Source: Labilibacter sediminis
GTDB taxonomy: Bacteria > Bacteroidota > Bacteroidia > Bacteroidales > Marinilabiliaceae
NCBI RefSeq assembly: GCF_005877885.1
Contig: NZ_VCHY01000002.1
Span: 62,001-126,000, forward strand
DNA length: 64,000 bases
Direction: 5' to 3'
The notes beneath the pieces were generated by a model. The model saw only the letters and a list, made by a program, of their open reading frames with translations, was not told where the DNA came from and did no database searches. Made by a program: the position numbers and the translations under genes. Numbering within the stretch: position 1 is the stretch's first letter; each line of letters begins with the position of its first letter. This document shows positions 10,976 through 18,631 of the stretch, piece after piece.

Positions 10976-11197
10976 TTTGACCAAAAATATCTCATCCTGA
11001 TATTTTTTTTGATCCATATAATGATTGAATAGTGCTGTATTTAGCGACTGGATATAGTATACAAATCTAGTTGAAAAAATACAGATCAAAACAATAGAAC
11101 CTCCCCTAGGCATATTATGTTGGTTAAATACGCAATTGAAACTTATAGAATTTTTAAGCTACATACATTAAGATACTCAATTTGCAAATATCATTCT

Positions 11198-11205
11198 TAT
11201 CTTTG
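11198..11205 (+). promoter_or_regulatory. -7 box for the DEAD-box helicase gene
   Basis: TATCTTTG matches the Bacteroidota -7 consensus TAnnTTTG exactly and lies 24 bases before the TTG start at 11229, a normal short-leader arrangement. A TTTG sits at 11181-11184, but the 13-base spacing is too short for a canonical -33. Confidence 0.45.
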
Positions 11206-11228
11206 CAAAAATTTAAATAGATAAAGCC

Positions 11229-12560
11229 TTGAAGTTTACTGATTTTAATTTAAACACCCCATTACTAAATGGCCTAGATGACATGGGGTTAAGCGAAGCT
11301 ACACCTATTCAGGAAGAATTATTCCCGGTAGCTATGTCAGGAAGAGATGTTGTAGGTATTGCACAAACGGGAACAGGTAAAACCTTATCATATATTTTAC
11401 CTTTACTTAGAAATCTAAAATTCAGTAAACAGCGCCATCCTAGAGTTTTAGTATTGGTTCCGACCAGAGAATTGGTAGAACAAGTTGCTAATGAATTCAA
11501 GAAACTCACAGAGTACATGAATATTAGGATAGGCGGAGTATATGGCGGTACAAATATTAACACACAGAAACAATTAATATACGACGGGCTGGATGTGTTA
11601 GTGGCAACACCAGGGCGTTTAGTTGACTTGACACTAACTGGTACACTACGCCTTAAGACAATCCAGAAACTGGTGATTGATGAGGTTGACGAGATGCTTA
11701 ACCTAGGATTTAAGCCTCAATTACAACGAATCATTGATTTACTTCCTGAAAAAAGGCAAAACCTAATGTTTTCAGCAACCTTAACCTTTGATGTTGAAGA
11801 AATTATTAATTTATTTTTCTACAATCCAATAAAAATAGAAGTTGCAAAATCAGGAACGCCTGTTGAAAAGATATTCCAATCAGCTTATCAGGTTCCTAAT
11901 TTTTATACCAAAATAAACCTTCTTCTGTATTTGCTGGATGTTAACAGCGACATGAATAAAGTTTTGATTTTTGTAAAGAGCCGTCAAATGGCCGATTTAC
12001 TTTATTCAAATCTAGAAGAGATATTTGAAGAAGAGGTGGGCGTAATCCATTCTAATAAATCACAAAATTATAGATTTAGAATGGTAAAGGAGTTTACAGA
12101 AGGGAGCCAACGCATACTTATAGCAACAGACCTTATTGCCAGAGGCCTTGACATATCTAATGTAAGCCACGTTATTAATTACGATATGCCTGATGAAGCA
12201 GAGGCATATATGCATAGAATTGGGCGTACCGGTAGGGCTGAAGCAGAAGGTAGTGCCATCGCTTTTGTGACTGAAGAAGATAATAACGTTTGGTTAAAGA
12301 TTCAGAAGCTAATGAGTACCTCCATCAAATTTGATCAAATGCCTGCTGATGTTGAAATATCAAACTTAGAAATTGGGGAAGAAATTAAAGAAATAGCAGG
12401 GAAGCAACTGATTAAAACACCTAAGATAGATGCAACCAGAGGAGCTGCTTTCCATGAAAAGAAAGAGAAAAATAAAAAAGAAAATCAAGGCGGTTCATAT
12501 AGAAGGAAATTAGCTGCTAAATACAAAAAGCCTAAAACACGTGGACAAAAAAGAAAGTAA
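11229..12560 (+). CDS. DEAD-box family ATP-dependent RNA helicase (DEVD variant, TTG start)
   Basis: A 443-residue RNA-unwinding ATPase of the RhlE/DeaD type, probably acting in ribosome assembly or RNA turnover. The start is TTG at 11229. A stop (TAA) lies in frame at 11214-11216 and the first in-frame ATG is codon 19, inside the Q-motif region (Phe3, ATPIQ at 24-28), so TTG is needed for a complete Q motif. Walker A is AQTGTGKT (45-52). Motif II reads DEVD (151-154) rather than DEAD. SAT is at 182-184 and HRIGRTGR is near the end of the RecA2 domain. The last ~60 residues are a basic Lys/Arg-rich tail, typical of RNA-binding extensions in this family. It is monocistronic, with its own -7 box upstream and a strong terminator downstream. 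Confidence 0.9.
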   Translation: MKFTDFNLNTPLLNGLDDMGLSEATPIQEELFPVAMSGRDVVGIAQTGTGKTLSYILPLLRNLKFSKQRHPRVLVLVPTRELVEQVANEFKKLTEYMNIRIGGVYGGTNINTQKQLIYDGLDVLVATPGRLVDLTLTGTLRLKTIQKLVIDEVDEMLNLGFKPQLQRIIDLLPEKRQNLMFSATLTFDVEEIINLFFYNPIKIEVAKSGTPVEKIFQSAYQVPNFYTKINLLLYLLDVNSDMNKVLIFVKSRQMADLLYSNLEEIFEEEVGVIHSNKSQNYRFRMVKEFTEGSQRILIATDLIARGLDISNVSHVINYDMPDEAEAYMHRIGRTGRAEAEGSAIAFVTEEDNNVWLKIQKLMSTSIKFDQMPADVEISNLEIGEEIKEIAGKQLIKTPKIDATRGAAFHEKKEKNKKENQGGSYRRKLAAKYKKPKTRGQKRK

Positions 12561-12896
12561 AATATTTTGTATTATTTACTTCCTGCAGAACTAAGCTTAA
12601 AAATTAATTAACAATCGCAAGCATCTATCAAATATAAAATTTGATTAAATGCATTGCGATTTTTTTTGCCTTATTACAAAAGTAAACTCACCTGAATTTA
12701 AACTTACCCCTTCACACCAATCCTTCTATGTATCAAACACATAAGAAGCCACACCTCTCTTTCACCCACATACACTCACTAAACTAAAACGTAACAAACT
12801 ACAGTAAATATGTTATACAACATATACATAAGGTCTATATTTATAGATACAACACACTACTTTAGTATAACCAAACCACTTAAAAAACCTAATCTA
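12561..12896. other. Intergenic region after the helicase gene
   Basis: It holds the terminator at 12613-12667. The remainder (12670-12896) is AT-rich with no RNA gene or repeat that I can see. A frame upstream of 12897 extends to 12810 but has no features of a real N-terminus. Confidence 0.4.
12613..12667 (+). terminator. Rho-independent terminator of the helicase gene
   Basis: AATCGCAAGCAT (12613-12624) pairs with ATGCATTGCGATT (12649-12661, one bulged base), followed by a run of T to 12667. The loop contains a second small inverted repeat (ATCAAAT/ATTTGAT). It starts about 50 bases after the helicase stop codon. Confidence 0.8.
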
Positions 12897-13439
12897 ATGA
12901 AAAAAAGTAAAATCACTTTATTATTGATTTTAGTTGTCGTTGTAGCTGAAATGCTAATTATATCAAGATCTAAAACCTACAACATCTTCAATATAAAAAA
13001 ACAACTAGAGTCATCGATATCTCATTCAAATCAAGAATCACTTAGCCAGAAACTCACGTCTTTTGATACATTGTTTGTTAATGATTTAAATAACAAACTT
13101 ATCTATTTTGTTCCCCCGAATTATGATCCAACAAAAATATTAAATGAATTAAACAGTATACATAACAGTCAATCTTTTAAAGAGATACAAAATAATGCAT
13201 GGATTGTTTCAAACCAGATTATCAAAGATAATTTTATTCATTACTTATCTCATGTATACCAAATTAAATACATTAACCTTCCAGACTTTAAGCCAAACAA
13301 CAACACAATAAAAGATCAGGCCTTTTTAATAACGATAAGTTCCGATTTACTTCCCGACAAACCATCCGATATTTCAAAGATGACAGAAGAAGAAATTGAA
13401 TCATACCTGCGTCACTTTGTACAATTGAATAAAATATAG
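12897..13439 (+). CDS. Small membrane-anchored or secreted protein of unknown function
   Basis: About 180 residues from ATG 12897. The frame extends upstream to 12810, but the sequence from 12897 (MKKSKITLLLILVVVVAEML) is a textbook basic N-region plus hydrophobic helix, so I prefer that start. After the helix the protein is hydrophilic, Asn/Ser/Lys-rich and presumably periplasmic. It contains an FVPPNYDPTKILNELN segment and ends in an acidic MTEEEIESYL stretch. I recognise no family. It is flanked by a terminator upstream and by the glucosidase gene downstream, with a 173-bp gap, so there is no clear operon partner. Confidence 0.6.
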   Translation: MKKSKITLLLILVVVVAEMLIISRSKTYNIFNIKKQLESSISHSNQESLSQKLTSFDTLFVNDLNNKLIYFVPPNYDPTKILNELNSIHNSQSFKEIQNNAWIVSNQIIKDNFIHYLSHVYQIKYINLPDFKPNNNTIKDQAFLITISSDLLPDKPSDISKMTEEEIESYLRHFVQLNKI

Positions 13440-13612
13440 ACGAAGCTTATTTCTACAATAGCAATTATTATTTTAATTCATTCTCTTTCAATACTCAAGA
13501 TTAACAATTAAAAAAATGTTAATCTGCTTAATTTGCTTTATACATCTTAAAATAATGTTGTAATTTTCGCAAAAAACCTGAGCTATTATAAATTCTGAAG
13601 AGGACAAAGAGA

Positions 13613-16291
13613 ATGAATAACGAAAAAAAACGGTTAAACGATTGCTCAACTAAAGATCCTAAATGGAAAAAATGGGGACCTTACCTAAGCGAACGCCAAT
13701 GGGGAACGGTTAGAGAAGATGACGGCTCTCATGAAAATCCATGGATTTCATTTTCTCATGACCAATCTCGCTCTCGCGCATACAGGTATGGTGAGGATGG
13801 AATTGCGGGAATAAGTGACGACAAACAAAACCTGTGCTTTTCCCTGGCTCTGTGGAATAAAAAAGACCGTATATTAAAGGAACGATTATTCGGACTTTCC
13901 GGTCCCAAAGGTAATCATGGTGAAGACGTGAAGGAGTATTACTTCTATTTAGATTCAACGCCCACTCACTCATACATGAAGTACTTGTACAAGTATCCAA
14001 TAAATGAGTTTCCATACCAAGAACTGGTTGATATAAACGGAGTTCGCACGAAGGCTGATTTTGAATATGAACTACTGGATACCAATGTTTTTGACAACAA
14101 TGAATACCTGGATATTTTTATTGAATATGCTAAAAAAGACGAAGAAAACATATTGATAAAAATAACCGCCCATAACAGAAGTAACAAAGATGCTAATATT
14201 ATTTTGTTACCTACTTTATGGTTTCGTAATACCTGGTGGAACTATAAAACAACCGAACCCACCATCAGATTACTCGACGACAATTCAATTATTGCCGAAA
14301 GCGACGCTTTAGGCAGTTATGTGCTAAGTTCCGAACTGCCTCCGCTATGGCTATTTACCAACAACGAAACCAATCAAGAGCGTTTACATAACGAAAAAAA
14401 CACCACTCCATATGTGAAAGATGCTTTTAACGAATTTATCGTAGAACATAAACATGATGCAGTAAACCCGAACCATACCGGTACAAAAGCGGGCGGTATG
14501 TTCGATGTACATATCCCGGCTGGAGACAAAATAGAATTAAAAATGTCTCTAAAATCAGCCAACACACCAAAATATACATTTAAGAGCTTTGATAAAAACT
14601 TGGCAACCCGCATTGAGGAAGCTGATCAGTTTTACGAAGATATTTATCCTCCAAACACAAATGAGGATGAAAAAAGAGTTATCCGACAAGCTTTAGCAGG
14701 TATGCTATGGACCAAGCAATATTACGAGTTTGATGTTTCAGAATGGTTAAATGAGTACAAAGGAGGTCCACGAAGTTCCCTTAGAAATCACGAATGGGAA
14801 CATCTTAAAAACAGCGACATCATTAGTATGCCCGACAAATGGGAGTATCCATGGTATGCAGTTTGGGATTCAGCTTTCCATACCATTCCGTTAACTATGG
14901 TTGATCCATGTTTTGCCAAACAACAACTTTTGCTGTTCCTACAAAAGAACTATCAGCACCCTAACGGCCAAATTCCGGCCTACGAGTGGAGTTTTAATGA
15001 TGTTAACCCTCCTGTTCATGCATTTGCTGTAATTACTTTATATAAGAATTACCGACAGATGTATAATAACATCGACAAAGATTTTTTAAAAACATGCTTT
15101 GAAGGCTTAGATCGGAATTTTCATTGGTGGATTAGCCACAAAGATCCAACAGCTACAAAAGCGTTTCAAGGAGGTTTTTTAGGACTCGATAACATTGGAG
15201 TATTTGACAGAAGTCAATCCTTACCAACAGGAGGACACATAGAGCAGTCAGATGGTAATGCATGGATGGCGCTATACGCGCAAAACATGTTAGAAATATG
15301 CCTTGAACTAGTGCATTTAGGTTGCGATGAATATAAAGAAAAAGTGGTAGATTACTACAATCACTTTTTAGAGATTGCCTCGGCAATGGACAAAATTGGT
15401 GCCAACGAAGATGAAATGTGGGATGAAGAGGACCAGTTTTTCTACGATGTATTAAGATTTCCTGATGGCACAGCAACAAGATTAAAAGTACGCTCGCTGG
15501 TTGGTCTTTTGCCGCTTTGTGCAGCAACCGTATTAGAACCAGAACACCTCAGCATATTACCTTCAATCGCTAAGGAGTATCAGTTTATGGTAACCCGTAC
15601 CAAACGATTATCTAAAAACATAGCAAGCCCGCTAATTAAAGGAAAAAACAACCGACGATTACTGGGTATTTTAAATGAAGATAAACTGAAGAGTGTACTT
15701 AAGGTTATGCTGGATGAAAATGAGTTTTTAAGTGATTATGGTATTCGATCCTTATCTAAATATCACGAAGAAAATCCCTATGTATTTAAATGGCACGACG
15801 AGGAATTTACTGTAAAATATATTCCTGGAGAGTCGGACAGCTTAATGTTTGGCGGCAACTCCAATTGGAGAGGCCCCATCTGGTTCCCCGCAAACACGGT
15901 TATCATAAGGTCATTGTACCAGCAATATGCTTTTTACGGCGATGATCTAAAGGTAGAATGCCCAACCGGATCAGGAAATATGATGACCTTAATTGAGGTA
16001 GCTCAGGAAATAACCAGTCGTCTGGAAAAAATATTTTTAAAAGACGAAAAAGGATATAGACCCGTATATGGCTGGTACAAAGATTTTCAGGAAAATGAAC
16101 ATTGGGAAAATAACCTCTTGTTTTATGAATATTTCCATGGAGATAATGGTGCTGGTATTGGTGCCAGCCACCAAACAGGATGGACAGGTATGATTGCCTA
16201 TCTGATGGTGATGTTCAGAACTTACAATTTCAACAAACTAATGAACAATCCACATTGGGATAAAGAAACGCAGATAAAAAATAACGATTAA
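13613..16291 (+). CDS. GH63/MGH1-like glucosidase
   Basis: An 892-residue (alpha/alpha)6-barrel glycosidase of the GH63 / MGH1-like group found widely in bacteria as a cytosolic 'glucosidase'. There is no signal peptide (MNNEKKRLNDCSTKDPKWKKWG), so it should act in the cytoplasm. Recognisable stretches are WGTVREDDGSHENPW near the N-terminus, YAVWDSAFH in the barrel region that carries the general acid in the family, GGHIEQSDGNAWMALYAQ, SDYGIRSLSKYHEENPYVF, and FGGNSNWRGPIWFPAN near the C-terminus. Members act on alpha-glucosides or on small compatible-solute glycosides such as mannosylglycerate. The actual substrate cannot be read from the sequence. It is monocistronic with a strong terminator after it. 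Confidence 0.85.
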   Translation: MNNEKKRLNDCSTKDPKWKKWGPYLSERQWGTVREDDGSHENPWISFSHDQSRSRAYRYGEDGIAGISDDKQNLCFSLALWNKKDRILKERLFGLSGPKGNHGEDVKEYYFYLDSTPTHSYMKYLYKYPINEFPYQELVDINGVRTKADFEYELLDTNVFDNNEYLDIFIEYAKKDEENILIKITAHNRSNKDANIILLPTLWFRNTWWNYKTTEPTIRLLDDNSIIAESDALGSYVLSSELPPLWLFTNNETNQERLHNEKNTTPYVKDAFNEFIVEHKHDAVNPNHTGTKAGGMFDVHIPAGDKIELKMSLKSANTPKYTFKSFDKNLATRIEEADQFYEDIYPPNTNEDEKRVIRQALAGMLWTKQYYEFDVSEWLNEYKGGPRSSLRNHEWEHLKNSDIISMPDKWEYPWYAVWDSAFHTIPLTMVDPCFAKQQLLLFLQKNYQHPNGQIPAYEWSFNDVNPPVHAFAVITLYKNYRQMYNNIDKDFLKTCFEGLDRNFHWWISHKDPTATKAFQGGFLGLDNIGVFDRSQSLPTGGHIEQSDGNAWMALYAQNMLEICLELVHLGCDEYKEKVVDYYNHFLEIASAMDKIGANEDEMWDEEDQFFYDVLRFPDGTATRLKVRSLVGLLPLCAATVLEPEHLSILPSIAKEYQFMVTRTKRLSKNIASPLIKGKNNRRLLGILNEDKLKSVLKVMLDENEFLSDYGIRSLSKYHEENPYVFKWHDEEFTVKYIPGESDSLMFGGNSNWRGPIWFPANTVIIRSLYQQYAFYGDDLKVECPTGSGNMMTLIEVAQEITSRLEKIFLKDEKGYRPVYGWYKDFQENEHWENNLLFYEYFHGDNGAGIGASHQTGWTGMIAYLMVMFRTYNFNKLMNNPHWDKETQIKNND

Positions 16292-16315
16292 AAATAGAGT
16301 TCTATATATCTAACA

Positions 16316-16350
16316 AACAGCTCCATTGGTTTTATCAATGGAGCTGTTTT
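16316..16350. terminator. Terminator of the glucosidase gene
   Basis: AACAGCTCCATTG (16316-16328) pairs perfectly with CAATGGAGCTGTT (16336-16348) around a 7-base loop, then TTTT. It lies between convergent genes. The hairpin has an A-tract on its other side, so it may serve both strands. Confidence 0.85.
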
Positions 16351-16367
16351 AATTTACCATTAACTTA

Positions 16368-16536
16368 AACCCGGATTATGTGTTAGAACATCGCAATGAG
16401 GAATGAAAGTGCAAACAATCAAGGACTTGTTGAGACGACTCATAGCACCGCTATGGTGAGTTGAAACAAGTTAGTTTACGGTTTGATTGGCAGTAGTTTC
16501 ATTACGTAATAGGTTTTCTAACGCATATTGCGGGTT
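16368..16536. repeat. ~170-nt imperfect palindrome, copy 1 of a dispersed hairpin element
   Basis: The ends AACCCG...CGGGTT and the next ~14 bases (ATTATGTGTTAGAA against TTCTAACGCATAT) pair. Further nested arms pair inside: AATGAAA 16402-16408 with TTTCATT 16497-16503; CAATCAA 16416-16422 with TTGATTG 16483-16489; ACTTGTT 16425-16431 with AACAAGT 16465-16471. The apical part, 16441-16465, begins CATAGCACCG and ends GTGAGTTGAA. A second copy lies at 51992-52161 with 22 of 25 identical apical bases. It ends 7 bases before the stop codon of the M81 gene, between convergent genes. No coding potential is seen. Confidence 0.8.
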
Positions 16537-16542
16537 AAAACA

Positions 16543-18099
16543 TTACTCATTAGACAAAGGGATCAACCTTACACTCAAATCAGGTTCTTTCATATCCTTA
16601 TCCAAAGGAAACATTGGGCGCATGATACGTTTATAACCTAAACGCTCCAAATCCTGATCTACCCCTCCTGGTGTTAATGCCATAACCCAATCTGCCCTCA
16701 TCTCATATAACTCAGGAACCAAATAACCAATTTTAACCACCAAAATATCAGATTCTCGCGGTAACAATCCCAAATTGGTAAAATCCTTTACATGGTGATA
16801 AGGCTTACGCTTTTTTGTCACTATTACAAATGCACTCCCCGTTTTAACCACCACTTCAACTTCAGCATGTTTATCACCAAACTCAATAGATTCAATATTT
16901 CCGGATAAACTAACCGGTGGAGAAAAGCGACTATCCACATTAGCTCCTGCCAGAGCTTTAATTTTTCCTCCAACACCTATTTCAATTGCTTTCTCAACAA
17001 AATCCGGATCAGGAATAGAAGCATAAATTAATGTTGGGCCGTTTTCTGACTTAAACTCTTTTCGCTTTAAAATTTCCTGTAAAGTCCAGGTAACATCACC
17101 TGCTCCTCCTGCAGTAGGATTATCTCCCGTATCACTAATCACAAAAGGCTTCACCTTACTTTCTACCGCCTTATCCAAAGCCTCATCTAGTGAAGCCACT
17201 GGTGCCACAAATTCAAATTGATGACGAACATCCCAAAAACTCTGCGCAAGCTCCTCTGCTGCTTTCTTTACATTATTTTCATCATCACCAACAGCCATTA
17301 CAACAGCTTGATTTCTTGGCTCATCAGCCCAGGCATAGCCTACCCAAATAGCTGCATCTATTACACCTTGCATAGCTGCAACAGGCTCAACCTTTGCATA
17401 CAAACTCTTTCCCGGCTCAATTCGAGTACTTGTTTTTTCTCCAGGCAGTAAAATTGGAACCGGAATCCACGCCTTATATGCTGGCTTTCCTTTACCACTT
17501 TCCAAACGTTCCAACAAATTATCCACTGCTCTTTTCTTCGATATCATATAATCTTCGTGTGGAGCCATACGATAACATGTCATCAAATCGGTATGCTTTG
17601 CTAAAATCGGTGTAACATTTCCATGAAGATCCATACATGTTGATATCATGGTTTCTGTTCCAACAACTTTTCTAATTCTGGATATCATGTCTCCCTCAGC
17701 ATCATCCAATCCAACTACACTCATTGCTCCATGAATATCTAAAAACAGACCGTCATAAGGCAGGTTTTCTTCCAACATATCAAGCATTTTACCCAGCATA
17801 GACTCATAGGCTTCACGCGTCACAATACCTCCGGGAATAGCTTTCCCTCTAAAAGTAGGAAACCACTCTGCTCTTTTTCGATTTAAAGAGTCCGGCGACA
17901 AAAAAGGATAGTAATTATAAATCGCATCCCCTACTAAGGAATGAAACGCCTCTTCTTGGGTTTGAGCTGGAGAAAAGGTACTCGACTCAATAGCTATACC
18001 GGCAATGGCAATGCGCGGTAATGGTTTATTGTGAGAACTCTGACAAGATGCCAGAACCAACAACAAACCTACAACAATACTAACAAGCTTATTATTCAT
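16543..18099 (-). CDS. M81 family (MlrC-like) metallopeptidase lipoprotein
   Basis: A 518-residue protein of the MlrC/M81 family, named for the Zn enzyme that degrades linearised microcystin. Most family members have unknown substrates. The N-terminus has a lipoprotein signal with lipobox LASC (Cys19), so it should be anchored on the periplasmic or outer-membrane side. The N-terminal domain shows IAGIAIESSTFSP, DGLFLDIHGAM and CMDLHGN, which carry the family's metal-binding Asp/His residues. The C-terminal domain starts around ISDTGDNPTAGGAGD, the conserved MlrC_C signature. The length is normal. The lipoprotein form is less usual than the cytosolic form. No operon partner is evident: the next gene upstream is 127 bases away. 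Confidence 0.85.
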   Translation of the reverse strand: MNNKLVSIVVGLLLVLASCQSSHNKPLPRIAIAGIAIESSTFSPAQTQEEAFHSLVGDAIYNYYPFLSPDSLNRKRAEWFPTFRGKAIPGGIVTREAYESMLGKMLDMLEENLPYDGLFLDIHGAMSVVGLDDAEGDMISRIRKVVGTETMISTCMDLHGNVTPILAKHTDLMTCYRMAPHEDYMISKKRAVDNLLERLESGKGKPAYKAWIPVPILLPGEKTSTRIEPGKSLYAKVEPVAAMQGVIDAAIWVGYAWADEPRNQAVVMAVGDDENNVKKAAEELAQSFWDVRHQFEFVAPVASLDEALDKAVESKVKPFVISDTGDNPTAGGAGDVTWTLQEILKRKEFKSENGPTLIYASIPDPDFVEKAIEIGVGGKIKALAGANVDSRFSPPVSLSGNIESIEFGDKHAEVEVVVKTGSAFVIVTKKRKPYHHVKDFTNLGLLPRESDILVVKIGYLVPELYEMRADWVMALTPGGVDQDLERLGYKRIMRPMFPLDKDMKEPDLSVRLIPLSNE

Positions 18100-18225
18100 G
18101 ATGATTGCATTTTAATAATTGCGCAATTTTATCAAAACAAAATCAAAACTACCAGCCAATGCCGCTCAAACGCATTAAATCCCTTTAATAGAGATATACA
18201 TTTTTATTAAACCTAAAATCCAAAC

Positions 18226-18612
18226 CTATTCGGTTATTTCTATATGGTTTCCTTCAGGATCAGAGATCACACTTTCGTAATAACCATCTCCTGTATACCT
18301 TGGCTCACCAATAATCTCATACCCCATACTTCGTATTAATTCGGTGAGTTCATCTACTCTTTGCTTGCTTCCAACACTAATGGCCAAATGTGTAAATCCC
18401 AGCAAAACACTTTGATCAACCTTAGTTTGATGATCCGTTTTATGCATTATTTCTATACGGTCTCCCTCCTTAAAAGACAAAAAGTAAGAAGTAAAACCTT
18501 TAGCCGAATTTTCATACCTTTCTCCACAACTCATACCAAAAAACTCCTGATAAAAGGCTCTCATCTTTTCTAAATCCCTAACCCAAAAAGCTACATGATC
18601 TATTCGCATCAT
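18226..18612 (-). CDS. VOC (glyoxalase/bleomycin-resistance) family protein
   Basis: A 128-residue single-domain VOC metalloprotein made of two beta-alpha-beta-beta-beta modules. Likely metal ligands are His6 (DHVAFW), Glu54 (RIEIMHK), His75 (THLAIS) and Glu125 (HIEITE), the same four positions used by glyoxalase I-type enzymes. The pattern FYQEFFGM and SDPEGNHIEI is typical of lactoylglutathione-lyase-like proteins. Its reaction cannot be fixed from sequence alone. It starts 19 bases after the transglutaminase-fold gene ends on the same strand, so the two are probably co-transcribed. Confidence 0.8.
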   Translation of the reverse strand: MMRIDHVAFWVRDLEKMRAFYQEFFGMSCGERYENSAKGFTSYFLSFKEGDRIEIMHKTDHQTKVDQSVLLGFTHLAISVGSKQRVDELTELIRSMGYEIIGEPRYTGDGYYESVISDPEGNHIEITE

Positions 18613-18631
18613 ATTTTAATTCATTAAACTA

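Noticed and set aside
10925-11113. Minus-strand frame of 62 codons between the glucanase and the helicase
   Set aside because: It overlaps the downstream hairpin, has no recognisable N-terminus and no composition like neighbouring genes.
12810-12896. Upstream start for the small protein at 12897
   Set aside because: The extra residues do not form a sensible N-terminus, whereas 12897 begins a clean signal/anchor helix.
16368-16536. Integron attC site
   Set aside because: Long and palindromic like an attC, but the ends do not give RYYYAAC/GTTRRRY core sites in the right place, there is no integrase or cassette array, and the conserved apex is unlike attC.
16368-16536. tRNA or other standard RNA gene
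   Set aside because: The fold is a single long stem without cloverleaf or D/T-loop motifs.
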